DNA of 47,183 bases from Phycisphaerae bacterium (lineage in GTDB: Bacteria; Planctomycetota; Phycisphaerae; Phycisphaerales; SM1A02): positions 1 through 47,183 of the forward strand of contig PBAY01000028.1 in NCBI GenBank assembly GCA_002717655.1. The letters run 5' to 3'. Every line of letters starts with the position of its first letter. The stretch's first letter is position 1. A program made the translations under genes and the position numbers. The notes beneath the pieces were generated by a model, which had not been told where the DNA came from, did no database searches, and was given only the letters and a program-made list of their open reading frames with translations. Of the stretch, positions 33,193 to 41,755 are shown one piece after another.

Positions 33193-33732
33193 ATGACAGC
33201 AGCCATTGGCATCATGACCGTATCCGATCGTGCCTTTCGTGGAGCGTATGAGGACCGAGGAGGGCCCGCGATTCAGCAGTGGCTCGAGGAGGTGCTGAGC
33301 TCTGCCTGGAAAGGCGTGCCTCTGCTCGTGCCCGATGAGCAGGATCAGATCGAACAGGGGCTGATTTCACTGTGCGATGATGGTGGATGCAGTCTGGTCA
33401 TCACGACTGGAGGGACAGGGCCAGCCCCTCGAGACATCACGCCTGAGGCGACTGTGGCGGTCTGTGATCGACTGCTGCCTGGATTTGGGGAACTGATGCG
33501 GTTGGAATCGCTCAAATCTGTTCCCACTGCCATTCTCTCCCGCCAATTGGCAGGAATTCGAGGGTCCAGTCTGATCATCAACCTGCCAGGAAAGCCAGCA
33601 GCGATTGCTGAATGTCTCGATGCGGTCTTTGCGGCTGTGCCATACTGCCTGGACCTGATTGGGGGAGCAAGGCTTGAGACTCGCCCAGAGCGGTTGGTTG
33701 CATTCCGTCCGGGCGCTACAATGTCATCGTGA
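33193..33732 (+). CDS. mog: Molybdopterin adenylyltransferase (MoaB/Mog family)
   Basis: This protein activates molybdopterin by adenylation during molybdenum cofactor synthesis. The 179-residue product opens with IGIMTVSDRAFRGAYEDRGGP. It contains TTGGTGPAPRDITPEAT (about 76-92), the family's molybdopterin-binding loop, and SSLIINLPGKPAAIAECL (about 129-146), the second signature. It is of Mog length and has no MogA-fusion partner. No other molybdenum-cofactor gene is nearby. The stop overlaps the start of sufE by four bases (GTGA), so the two are translationally coupled, linking cofactor and sulfur chemistry. MoaB and Mog are hard to separate by eye. Confidence 0.9.
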   Translation: MTAAIGIMTVSDRAFRGAYEDRGGPAIQQWLEEVLSSAWKGVPLLVPDEQDQIEQGLISLCDDGGCSLVITTGGTGPAPRDITPEATVAVCDRLLPGFGELMRLESLKSVPTAILSRQLAGIRGSSLIINLPGKPAAIAECLDAVFAAVPYCLDLIGGARLETRPERLVAFRPGATMSS

Positions 33733-34160
33733 CGGCACCGATGACCATCTCGCAGCTTGATGAAGCATTCGAATTCCTTGAGGATTGGGAAGACCGCTAT
33801 CGCTTCATCATGGATCTGGGCAAGAAGCTTCCGCCTCTTCCTGAAGAAGATCGTCATGAGGGCAATCTCGTCCACGGTTGCCAGAGCACGGTGTGGGTAT
33901 CAGCCGAGGCACCTGAAGGGCCGTCAGGCCAGGTAGTACTGCATGCCGACAGTGACTCGGATCTTGTGAAGGGCCTTGCCGCGATGGTGATCATCATTCT
34001 TGCCGGCAAGACTCCGGCCAAGATTGCTACTTGCGACATTGAGGCTGAATTTGATCGGCTTGGATTGCATGAGCACCTCAGCCCCACGAGGAGCAATGGT
34101 CTGCATGGCATGGTTCGTCAGGTCAAATCACGAGCCGTGACACTTGCTGCTGATCAGTGA
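33729..34160 (+). CDS. sufE: Cysteine desulfuration protein SufE
   Basis: SufE accepts persulfide sulfur from the cysteine desulfurase SufS and passes it to Fe-S assembly. The 143-residue product has the acceptor cysteine at C51 in LVHGCQSTVW, matching the conserved GCxSxVW. The family fold continues through SDLVKGLAAMVIIILAGKTPAKI (about 77-99) and ends with the usual LSPTRSNGLHGMV motif. The GTG start overlaps the molybdopterin gene. No SufS or SufBCD lies in this window. Its end overlaps the convergent FMN reductase gene by seven bases. Confidence 0.92.
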   Translation: MTAPMTISQLDEAFEFLEDWEDRYRFIMDLGKKLPPLPEEDRHEGNLVHGCQSTVWVSAEAPEGPSGQVVLHADSDSDLVKGLAAMVIIILAGKTPAKIATCDIEAEFDRLGLHEHLSPTRSNGLHGMVRQVKSRAVTLAADQ

Positions 34161-34729
34161 TGAAGTCTATTTGCGACTTCAGCGACTTGGCGACCAACCT
34201 CAAGGCATTGCTCATGCATTGATTCAGGTGCCAGTATCCCATCCGGAGACAGCGATTCGTGGATCTTGCCGACAGCTACTTGCTGTGGGATCACGAATAC
34301 CTGAATGTGGGATAGGATTGTTCGAACAGGAGTAAGTCCACGGATGCCTCCATTTGGACCTGGCGAGGCGGATACCAGCCCAGCCACTTTGTTCCTAAAG
34401 CATGCCAGTCTGGGCTGACCTTCCTCAGGTCTTGTCAGCCAGTCAATCGCATTCTTGAGGGCTGCCGTGATGGAGCCGTTGTATTCAGGGCAGCCGATGA
34501 TCATGCCCTGGTGGTCTCGAAAGAGTGCTCGGAGTTCAACCACTTCCTTTGGAGGGGCATCTCTGGATTCCTCGTCCTCATTGAAGAGGGGGAGTGGATA
34601 GTCTGCCAGATGGATGACGTGAGTGTCTGCACCGGCTTCGCGAGCACCACTGGCTGCAATTTCAGCAATCCTGTGGTTCCATGAATCACGTCGAAGGCTG
34701 CCACCAAAGGCAAGAATTTGTGCGGGCAT
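34154..34729 (-). CDS. NADPH-dependent FMN reductase
   Basis: The 191-residue flavodoxin-like protein reduces FMN or quinones using NAD(P)H. ILAFGGSLRRDSWNHRI (about 5-21) matches the family's phosphate-binding loop (GSxRxxSxNxxL). GMIIGCPEYNGSITAALKNAIDW (cited as PEYNGSITAALKNAIDW, about 80-96) is the second flavin-binding signature. ATG at 34729 is chosen because the first strand begins here and GGAG lies seven bases upstream; an earlier ATG would add 34 residues unlike the family. The converging overlap with sufE is seven bases. The substrate cannot be named from sequence. Confidence 0.88.
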   Translation of the reverse strand: MPAQILAFGGSLRRDSWNHRIAEIAASGAREAGADTHVIHLADYPLPLFNEDEESRDAPPKEVVELRALFRDHQGMIIGCPEYNGSITAALKNAIDWLTRPEEGQPRLACFRNKVAGLVSASPGPNGGIRGLTPVRTILSHIQVFVIPQQVAVGKIHESLSPDGILAPESMHEQCLEVGRQVAEVANRLHH

Positions 34730-34809
34730 CAGGGGGCTCCAGTTCTGTGTGCGGATACGAAGTGTAGCGAGACCATCCAATGTGGGCATAATTCGGTTAG
34801 GGTTGTCAC

Positions 34810-36315
34810 GTGCACGGTTCAGATCAGGCATCCAGCAAGGGACTCTCCGGCAAACGCTTGTCGCTCTTTGTCCTGGCCATGATGAATGTGGCCGTCGTCG
34901 TCGGGCTCGAAGGCCTGCCCACCATGGGCAACTACGGTCTCAGCCTGATCGTGATCTATGCCTTCTTCACGCTGATCTTCTTCCTGCCGGTCGGGCTGGC
35001 TGCGGCTGAACTTGGGGGTGGTTGGCCCGCGGAGGGTGGGGTCTACAACTGGATCAAGGAGGCCTTGGGGCAACGAATGGCATTCGTCGGCATCTGGTGC
35101 CAATGGGTCCAGATTGTCGTCTGGTATCCAACCGTACTTGCATTGTGTGCCACATCGGTCGCCTACATGATCAATCCTGAGCTGGAAAAGCATGTCTGGT
35201 TCACGATGCCGATTCTGCTGGTCGTCTTCTGGGCGTCGACCCTGATCAATTTCAAGGGACTTCATTTCAGTGGCCTTCTGACGACCATCTGCCTCTATGC
35301 AGGTACGTTCATACCTGTTCTGCTGGCGATCGGATTTGCAGTCTGGTGGGTAGGCAGTGGGAATGAAAGCTATGTCCCGCTGACCTGGGATGCCTTGTTC
35401 GATTTCACACCCAATCGCTCGGGCGATTCCACCAGCCACGAGACAACCATTGGCTCATTGGTTGCTGCGGTAGCCGTGTTCTCATTTCTCTCAGGTCTGG
35501 AAGTCAATGCAGTCCACTTTCTCCGTGTGCGAAACATCCAGCGAGCAATTCCGCTTTCGCTGCTGATCTCCGGCATTCTGGTGCTCGTGATGTCGATTCT
35601 CGGTGCACTCAGTGTGGCCGTTCTGGTCCCATTGGATGAGATTGATCTCACGGCTGGCACACTTCAGGTTTTCCAGAAGGTGTTCGAGCCACTGGGTATT
35701 GAATGGATGTTGCCGATCATTGCCTTTCTGGCGCTCTTCGGAATGATCGGGCACATCATGGTCTGGGTCATCGGGCCGACCGAGTCACTGCGTGTGGCCG
35801 CAGATGACGGTGTGATTCCACCGATTTTCCAGAGAACCACGGCAGGCGGAGCGCCGAGGAATGTGATGTTGGTACAGGCCGTCGTGGTCTCCCTCATCTG
35901 CCTGCTCAATCTGTTCCTTGACATGAACCGCGTCTTCTATGTGCTCACCATCATTTCAGCTCAGATCTATCTGGTGATGTACGGCTTGATGTTCATCTCG
36001 TTGATCAAGCTTCGGATCAGTCATCCAGATGTGGAACGTCCGTTCCGCGTTCCCGGAGGCATGCCTGGTGTGTTCCTCGTGGGTGGTGTCGGGTTTCTTG
36101 GTTGTCTTGGCGGAATCGTGTTTGGCTTCTTCCCGCCTGAACAGGCAGATATCACGATGCCTGCAAACATTCTGGTTCCGCTTGTCGCCATTGGTTTCTC
36201 TGTGACCGTCATACTGCCGTTCATCTTCTTCCAGTGCCGAAACCCCGCCTGGGCGAAGAACGCCGACTTGCCCAGAGCTGAGGAGGCCAGGACCCGATGG
36301 ATCAGAGGTGATTGA
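34810..36315 (+). CDS. APC-family amino acid transporter
   Basis: The 501-residue membrane protein has about twelve hydrophobic segments and the amino-acid/polyamine/organocation layout. It opens LSLFVLAMMNVAVVVGLEGLP, with a glycine-rich substrate-binding turn (AAAELGGGWPAEGGVYNWIKEALG). Helix pairs such as VAAVAVFSFLSGLEVNAVHFLRV carry the FxGxE-like motif of glutamate:GABA antiporter (GadC-type) relatives. The GTG start has AGGG seven bases upstream. Its stop overlaps the next gene's ATG by one base (TGATG), so it heads a three-gene operon with a sulfotransferase-like protein and an aminotransferase. The substrate is therefore likely an amino acid. Confidence 0.9.
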   Translation: MHGSDQASSKGLSGKRLSLFVLAMMNVAVVVGLEGLPTMGNYGLSLIVIYAFFTLIFFLPVGLAAAELGGGWPAEGGVYNWIKEALGQRMAFVGIWCQWVQIVVWYPTVLALCATSVAYMINPELEKHVWFTMPILLVVFWASTLINFKGLHFSGLLTTICLYAGTFIPVLLAIGFAVWWVGSGNESYVPLTWDALFDFTPNRSGDSTSHETTIGSLVAAVAVFSFLSGLEVNAVHFLRVRNIQRAIPLSLLISGILVLVMSILGALSVAVLVPLDEIDLTAGTLQVFQKVFEPLGIEWMLPIIAFLALFGMIGHIMVWVIGPTESLRVAADDGVIPPIFQRTTAGGAPRNVMLVQAVVVSLICLLNLFLDMNRVFYVLTIISAQIYLVMYGLMFISLIKLRISHPDVERPFRVPGGMPGVFLVGGVGFLGCLGGIVFGFFPPEQADITMPANILVPLVAIGFSVTVILPFIFFQCRNPAWAKNADLPRAEEARTRWIRGD

Positions 36316-37046
36316 TGGGACTGATCATTTCCATGTGGTCAGGTCCGCGGAATATCTCAACTGCATTGATGAGGGCCTGGGAAAATCGATCCGATACGGA
36401 AGTATGGGATGAGCCCCTGTATCCCTGCTATCTGTCGCGGACCATGCTGGATCACCCCGGTCGCGATCATGTTCTTTCTGCCCATGCAGATGAAGTCGAC
36501 TACGACTTCGTGGCCAGACGTCTTGTTTCAGGATCTGCCAGTTCCGTCTTCTATCAAAAGCACATGGCTCATCATCTCCTTGATGGCATGAATCGTGAGT
36601 GGATGGATGATCCTGCGATTGTTCATTGTTTCCTGCTCCGTGAGCCCCGTGAAATGATTCTTTCATTGCATGCCCGTTATCCAGCCATGGAACTGGAAGA
36701 CACCGGCCTGCCGCAGCAGCTTGAGATCTTCAGCAGAGTTCGTGAACGAGGGATCGCGCCACCTGTTGTCGATGCACGTGATGTTCTGGAAGATCCTGAG
36801 CGGACTCTTGGGCTGCTCTGTGAGGCACTCGGGGTTCCCTTTGAGGATTCGATGCTTTCCTGGCCTGCAGGGCCACGGGACAGTGATGGGGCCTGGGCTG
36901 ACTTCTGGTATGACTCGGTCCGTCAATCAACTGGTTTCGAGCCCTGGCGAGCACGAGATGGGGAGCTGTCGCCTCGTCTTCTCAAGGTCTATGAACAATG
37001 CAGGCCGCTTTATGATGAGCTCCATCAGTATCGTTTGAAGAGGTGA
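36315..37046 (+). CDS. Sulfotransferase-like P-loop protein (plant BCAT-like N-domain relative)
   Basis: The 243-residue product begins IISMWSGPRNISTALMRAWEN, a P-loop-like sulfotransferase start (SxPRxxSTxLM). It continues with DTEVWDEPLYPCYL, LLREPREMILS and DARDVLEDPERTL, as in the sulfotransferase fold. From memory of the family, the same pattern, including a near-identical WPAGPRDSDGAWADFWYDSV-like ending, forms the N-terminal half of plant branched-chain aminotransferase-like proteins. The next gene encodes a class IV aminotransferase, like their C-terminal half. ATG at 36315 overlaps the transporter stop; an upstream TTG is possible. The substrate is unknown; transfer of sulfate or phosphate to an amino-acid-derived compound is conceivable. 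Confidence 0.78.
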   Translation: MGLIISMWSGPRNISTALMRAWENRSDTEVWDEPLYPCYLSRTMLDHPGRDHVLSAHADEVDYDFVARRLVSGSASSVFYQKHMAHHLLDGMNREWMDDPAIVHCFLLREPREMILSLHARYPAMELEDTGLPQQLEIFSRVRERGIAPPVVDARDVLEDPERTLGLLCEALGVPFEDSMLSWPAGPRDSDGAWADFWYDSVRQSTGFEPWRARDGELSPRLLKVYEQCRPLYDELHQYRLKR

Positions 37047-37050
37047 ACCA

Positions 37051-37953
37051 ATGCTTCAGCAGTTCGATGAACGCAACCGTGATCTCAAGATCAACATCAA
37101 TGGGGAGTTGATTCACCGTGATCAGGCTGGCATCAGTCCCTTCGACTCTTCGGTACAGGGGGGTGATGCAGTGTGGGAAGGACTGCGTGTCTATGACGGT
37201 CGAATCTTCCGATTGCGTGAGCATCTGGATCGCCTGCGAAGTTCGGCATTGGCCATGGCCTTTGCCGAGATCCCATCACATGACCACATCATCAACGAAA
37301 TTCGGCGGACCCTCGAAGCCAATGGCATGCAGGATGGTGTCCACATCAGGCTGACCCTTACTCGTGGTCTGAAGATCACCAGTGGGATGGATCCGAGGCT
37401 CAATACAGCTGGCCCGACCTTGATCGTGCTGGCTGAATACAAGGCTCCGGTCTATGACAAGACGGGCCTGAAGTTGATTACCAGTTCGGTTCGCAGGTTT
37501 GCTCCTGACATGCTGGATCCAAAGATCCATTCCTGCAATCTGATCCAGTCGATTCTTGCCAAGATCGAAGCAACGCATGCCGGCGCTGATGACGCCTTGA
37601 TGCTTGATGCCAGAGGATTCATCGCAGAGACCAATGCGACTCATTTATTCTTTGTTTCAGAGGGAATCGTCATGACCTCAAGGCTGGTCGCCTGTCCTGA
37701 AGGGATCACCCGTTCGGTAGTGCTTGATCTCTGTCGAAAGAATGGTATTCCATTCCAGGAACGTGATCTTTCATTGACCGAAGCCTATCGGGCGGATGAA
37801 GTCTTCTGTACCGGAACGATGGGCGAGCTGGCCATGGTCTGCGAGATCGATGGTCGAAACATCGGTGATGGAGATGTCGGGCCGATGACGAAACGGCTGT
37901 CAGAACTCTTCGTGCAATGTGTTCAGGAAGAAGCCGAACCTGTGCTGGTCTGA
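37051..37953 (+). CDS. Class IV (branched-chain/D-amino-acid type) aminotransferase
   Basis: The 300-residue PLP enzyme has the fold-type IV signature. It opens with NINGELIHRDQAGISPFDSSVQGGDAVWEGLRVYDG, of which DAVWEGLRVYDG is typical. The Schiff-base lysine is at K158 (DPKIHSCN), E193 sits in FIAETNATHLFFV, and the late motif is FCTGTMGELAMV. It could transaminate branched-chain amino acids, D-amino acids or 4-amino-4-deoxychorismate; the sequence does not separate these. GAGGTG lies five bases before the ATG. It is the third gene of the transporter operon and lies four bases past the sulfotransferase-like gene. It converges with xylB, leaving three bases. Confidence 0.9.
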   Translation: MLQQFDERNRDLKININGELIHRDQAGISPFDSSVQGGDAVWEGLRVYDGRIFRLREHLDRLRSSALAMAFAEIPSHDHIINEIRRTLEANGMQDGVHIRLTLTRGLKITSGMDPRLNTAGPTLIVLAEYKAPVYDKTGLKLITSSVRRFAPDMLDPKIHSCNLIQSILAKIEATHAGADDALMLDARGFIAETNATHLFFVSEGIVMTSRLVACPEGITRSVVLDLCRKNGIPFQERDLSLTEAYRADEVFCTGTMGELAMVCEIDGRNIGDGDVGPMTKRLSELFVQCVQEEAEPVLV

Positions 37954-37956
37954 TCG

Positions 37957-39465
37957 TCAGCTGGATTGCTGCTGCCCAAAGGTTGGCGCCAGAATCGGGT
38001 AGAGCGTTCGCCATCGCTCATGGATATCGGGGTACAGCGTTGCGTCCTGAGATGGTCTGGTCTCTGCTGTTTCTCTGACAAACTCATTCATGGCATCGGT
38101 CACGGAGTTGAAGCGGCCGCCACCTGCCATGGCCAGCAGTGCAGCGCCATAGGCGGACCCATCGGTGACGTTGACCGTCGTGATCGTGCAGCCGAAAATG
38201 TCCGCGGCCATCTGTCTCCAGAATGCACTGCGAGCGCCGCCTCCCGTCATCCTTATTCGGTCGATCTGGTGTCCTGTGTTCGTGATGAGATCCAGGCAGT
38301 CTCGAAGGCCGAACATGATTCCTTCCAATACAGCTCTTGCAAAATGCGAGCGGTCGTGCTGATTGGTAATTCCAGTGAATGATCCTGTTGCTGCCGGGTT
38401 GGCGTGTGGAGTTCTTTCTCCAGTCAGATAAGGAAGAAATGAAAGCCCGTCAGCACCCGGGACTGTTCTCTGAGCACCTTCGATGATGCGGTCATAGCCT
38501 GCAGCATCACCTTCTTCGAACACGTCTCGATACCAGCGTAAACTGCCGCCTGCACTGAGCATGACTCCCATCACATGCCAATGGCCAGGTATCGCATGGC
38601 AGTATCCATGCATGGCTCCCGTGGGATCATGCGGGCATTGAGGTGTTGCGGCAAAGATGACACCGGAGGTGCCGAGATTCAGTGAGCATGCCGTGTGGCT
38701 GCTGATGCCACATCCAATTCCTCCTGCAGCCTGGTCTCCGGCACCTGCAACGACCGGTGTGCCTGCTCGAAGTCCTGTCTCTTTTGCGGCTTCAGAAGTG
38801 ATCTGTCCAACGATGTCCGACGATTCCGCCAGGCGAGGCAGGATCGAAGGGTTCAGGTTCAGATCCTGAAGGAGTTGATCAGACCATGTTCGCTCTGACA
38901 GATTCAGCAGTGAAGTTCCGCTGGCATCAGTCACATCCATGACATGTTCGCCGGTCAATTGGAGGCGTACATGATCCTTCGGCAGCAGTATGCGGGCGGC
39001 ACGTGCGTAGATCTTTGGTTCATGATTCCTGACCCAGAGAATCTTCGGAGCGGTGAAGCCGGTCATCGCAGGCTTGCCGGTGATCTGGATCAGGCGATCA
39101 CGGCCAACTGCTTCGTGAATCTCATCGCATTCTGAGGCGGTTCGTTGATCATTCCAGAGAATGGCAGGTCGAAGAACTGCATCATTTTCATCGAGCATGA
39201 TCAGACCATGCATCTGGCCGCTGAGCCCGATCGCAGCAATGGAATCGCTGGTAAGTTCCATTGCGGCCAGTACCTGTTGGATGGCAGAGCAGGTTGCGGT
39301 CCACCAATCCGCCGGATGCTGTTCTGACCAGCCTGATTGGGGTGAATCCGAGGTAATGTCGCAGGTTGCAGTGCGAATCACCTGGCCATCTTCCTGGCTC
39401 ACGGCCAGAACGCGTACACCGCTTGTGCCGATATCAATGCCAAGGACGTAGGGGCGTGCTGTCAT
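37957..39465 (-). CDS. xylB: Xylulokinase
   Basis: Xylulokinase phosphorylates D-xylulose to xylulose 5-phosphate for the pentose phosphate pathway. The 502-residue FGGY-family protein shows the ATP-binding VLGIDIGTSGVRVLAV (about 7-22), the xylulokinase-typical GLSGQMHGLIMLD (about 82-94), WNDQRT (108-113), the catalytic aspartate in VAGAGDQAAGGIG (about 240-252) and the adenosine motif MTGGGARSAFWRQMAADIFG. The closely similar glycerol and ribulose kinases lack the QMHG motif, which favours xylulokinase. It is transcribed divergently from the sugar isomerase gene with 124 bases between. No xylA is seen next to it, although the neighbouring TIM-barrel protein belongs to the xylose isomerase-like fold. 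Confidence 0.92.
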   Translation of the reverse strand: MTARPYVLGIDIGTSGVRVLAVSQEDGQVIRTATCDITSDSPQSGWSEQHPADWWTATCSAIQQVLAAMELTSDSIAAIGLSGQMHGLIMLDENDAVLRPAILWNDQRTASECDEIHEAVGRDRLIQITGKPAMTGFTAPKILWVRNHEPKIYARAARILLPKDHVRLQLTGEHVMDVTDASGTSLLNLSERTWSDQLLQDLNLNPSILPRLAESSDIVGQITSEAAKETGLRAGTPVVAGAGDQAAGGIGCGISSHTACSLNLGTSGVIFAATPQCPHDPTGAMHGYCHAIPGHWHVMGVMLSAGGSLRWYRDVFEEGDAAGYDRIIEGAQRTVPGADGLSFLPYLTGERTPHANPAATGSFTGITNQHDRSHFARAVLEGIMFGLRDCLDLITNTGHQIDRIRMTGGGARSAFWRQMAADIFGCTITTVNVTDGSAYGAALLAMAGGGRFNSVTDAMNEFVRETAETRPSQDATLYPDIHERWRTLYPILAPTFGQQQSS

Positions 39466-39589
39466 CAGTCCTCACAGGGGTAGTCAAGAGGTTCATTCAA
39501 CTCGTCCCCAGCGTAGCGACCGGAGCGCGTCGGCGGTGTGTCTCCGTTAGCATGCGAAAAAATTACATGGAGCCAGAAGGAGTCTAGAC

Positions 39590-40609
39590 ATGCCACGACC
39601 GGTGACAATCTTTACAGGCCAATGGGCCGATCTTCCCCTTACTGAAATGGCCAGAATCGCAGGTGGGATGGGGTATGACGGCCTTGAGCTGGCTTGTTGG
39701 GGTGACCATTTCGACGTCACTCAGGCGCTTGAGGACGACAGTTACTGTCAGGGTCGGCATGATCTTCTGGCCGAGCATGGCCTCAAGTGCTGGGCCATCT
39801 CAAGCCATCTGGTTGGGCAGGCGGTCTGTGACCGAATTGATGAACGGCATCATCACATCCTTCCTGATCATATCTGGGGGCATGGAGATGCCGAAGGGGT
39901 GCGTGAGCGAGCAGCAGAGGAGATCAAGAAGACGGCTCGAGCAGCGGCAAGGCTTGGAGTGCCTGTCGTGAATGGCTTCACCGGTTCCTCGATCTGGCCT
40001 GATATCTACTTCTTTCCGCCAACTTCTCCTGAACATGTGAAGCGAGGGTATGACGACTTCGCCAATCGATGGGGGCCCATCCTCGATGTCTTCAAGCAGG
40101 AGGGTGTCAAGTTCGCGCTTGAGGTTCATCCTGGTGAAATCGCCTATGACATCTATACGGCGGAAGCTGCGCTTGAAGCTGTTGGACATCATGAATCATT
40201 CGGATTCAACTTTGATCCCAGTCATCTGATTTGGCAGGGTATTGATCCGGCACGTTTCATTGATCGCTTTGCTGATCGAATCTTCCATTGCCACATGAAG
40301 GACACGCGAGTACTTCAGGATGGAGAGCGCAGCATTCTTGGTTCGCACCTTCAGTTTGGTGATTCCCGTCGAGGATGGGATTTCGTGAGTGTTGGCCGAG
40401 GTGATGTGGACTTTGATCAGATCATCAGAGCGTTGAACAGAGCTGGCTATGACGGCCCCTTGTCGGTTGAATGGGAAGACAGCGCCATGGATCGGCTGCA
40501 AGGCGCACGAGAAAGCTGTGATTATGTACGTGCAGTTGAGATTGCACCTCCCGGTACCGGCTTCGAAGATGCCTATGCAACTGACCAGACTGCGGAAGCG
40601 ACGGCCTGA
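39590..40609 (+). CDS. Sugar phosphate isomerase/epimerase (xylose-isomerase-like TIM barrel)
   Basis: The 339-residue product has the AP-endonuclease-2/xylose-isomerase-like barrel. It opens [38 protein letters not shown]. Probable metal ligands sit in [13 protein letters not shown] (E and H), [12 protein letters not shown] (D and H), HCHMKDT (H) and SVEWEDS (E near the C-terminus). These match the manganese/zinc site of 3-dehydroshikimate dehydratase- and epimerase-like members. AAGGAG lies seven bases before the ATG. Its TGA overlaps the next gene's ATG by one base. Close partners in other bacteria act on 3-keto sugars or inositol derivatives; the exact substrate is not visible. Confidence 0.87.
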   Translation: MPRPVTIFTGQWADLPLTEMARIAGGMGYDGLELACWGDHFDVTQALEDDSYCQGRHDLLAEHGLKCWAISSHLVGQAVCDRIDERHHHILPDHIWGHGDAEGVRERAAEEIKKTARAAARLGVPVVNGFTGSSIWPDIYFFPPTSPEHVKRGYDDFANRWGPILDVFKQEGVKFALEVHPGEIAYDIYTAEAALEAVGHHESFGFNFDPSHLIWQGIDPARFIDRFADRIFHCHMKDTRVLQDGERSILGSHLQFGDSRRGWDFVSVGRGDVDFDQIIRALNRAGYDGPLSVEWEDSAMDRLQGARESCDYVRAVEIAPPGTGFEDAYATDQTAEATA

Positions 40610-41751
40610 TGAGTATGCGACCAATACGCATGGGCATGGTCGGTGGCGGTCGTGATGCCTTCATCGGTGCGGTGCATCGCATGGCGGCGTCACTTGACGG
40701 CAGCATGGAGCTTGTTGCTGGTGCGTTGTCTTCGACTCCTGAGAAGGCCATGGCCAGTGGGGCTGATCTTGGCCTTGACGCGGATCGCACCTATCCCAGT
40801 TGGGAACAGATGCTCGAGTCCGAGTTGGCATTGCCGGCAGATCAACGAATTGAAGCGGTCGTGATCGTCACGCCGAATCACGTTCATTTTCCAGTTGCCA
40901 AGGCAGCAATGGAAGCAGGCTTTCATGTGGTCTGTGACAAGCCACTGGTTTTGACGGATGAAGAGGCTTCTGAGCTTGTCGCTGTTCAGCAGAAGACTGG
41001 GCGCGTTTTTGCGGTCACCTACAACTACACGGGCTATCCGATGATCAAGGAGGCTCGCCATCTTGTGCAGCGCGGTGCGATCGGCAAGGTTCGCAAGGTC
41101 ATCGTCGAATACAACCAGGGTTGGCTCGCGACTCCCCTTGAAACGAGTGGGCAGAAGCAGGCGGACTGGCGTACGGATCCGAAGCGAGCGGGTGCTGGCG
41201 GCGCGATGGGTGATATCGGTTCTCATGCCGAAAATCTGGTTTCCTATGTCACCGGTTTGAAGATCTCGGAGTTCACATCTGATGTCACCACCCATGTCGA
41301 GGGAAGAAGCATTGATGATGACACCTCCATCCTTCTTCGATTCGAAGGAGGTGCGAGAGGCATTCTTACTGCATCACAGATCTGCCCTGGATGTCTCAAT
41401 GATCTCAGATTGAGAGTGTGGGGGACCCAGGGCGGTCTGGCCTGGCATCAGGAAGATCCCAATACACTCAAGCAGACCTCTCTTGAAGGCCCTGATCGAA
41501 TTCACCATCGTGCAGATGGCAGTCTGTGTGATGCTGCGACGGCGGTTACTCGCTTGCCGGGCGGGCATCCAGAAGCATTCATCGAAGCCTTTGCCAATGT
41601 CTATCGTGGGGCTGCAGCAGCGATGCATGCAGGCCAGGATGATGGCGAGGGGTACGACTATCCGACCGTGCATGATGGTGCACGGGGCGTGAAGTTCATT
41701 GGTGCGGTGATTGCCGGCGGTGGACAGGGTTGGCAGAAATTTCAGGAGTAG
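40609..41751 (+). CDS. Gfo/Idh/MocA-family oxidoreductase
   Basis: The 380-residue NAD(P)-linked enzyme starts [19 protein letters not shown], the Rossmann glycine motif (here GGGRDAFIG). It then has [29 protein letters not shown], in which CDKP is the equivalent of the family's catalytic EKP lysine motif. [20 protein letters not shown] is the C-terminal substrate motif (GDIGSH). Members oxidise sugars, inositols and glycosides, often at C3. The gene overlaps the isomerase by one base and ends four bases before the ThuA-DUF1080 gene's ATG, so all three form an operon. The cassette fits oxidation of a glycoside and further isomerisation. Confidence 0.9.
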   Translation: MSMRPIRMGMVGGGRDAFIGAVHRMAASLDGSMELVAGALSSTPEKAMASGADLGLDADRTYPSWEQMLESELALPADQRIEAVVIVTPNHVHFPVAKAAMEAGFHVVCDKPLVLTDEEASELVAVQQKTGRVFAVTYNYTGYPMIKEARHLVQRGAIGKVRKVIVEYNQGWLATPLETSGQKQADWRTDPKRAGAGGAMGDIGSHAENLVSYVTGLKISEFTSDVTTHVEGRSIDDDTSILLRFEGGARGILTASQICPGCLNDLRLRVWGTQGGLAWHQEDPNTLKQTSLEGPDRIHHRADGSLCDAATAVTRLPGGHPEAFIEAFANVYRGAAAAMHAGQDDGEGYDYPTVHDGARGVKFIGAVIAGGGQGWQKFQE

Positions 41752-41755
41752 TGTG

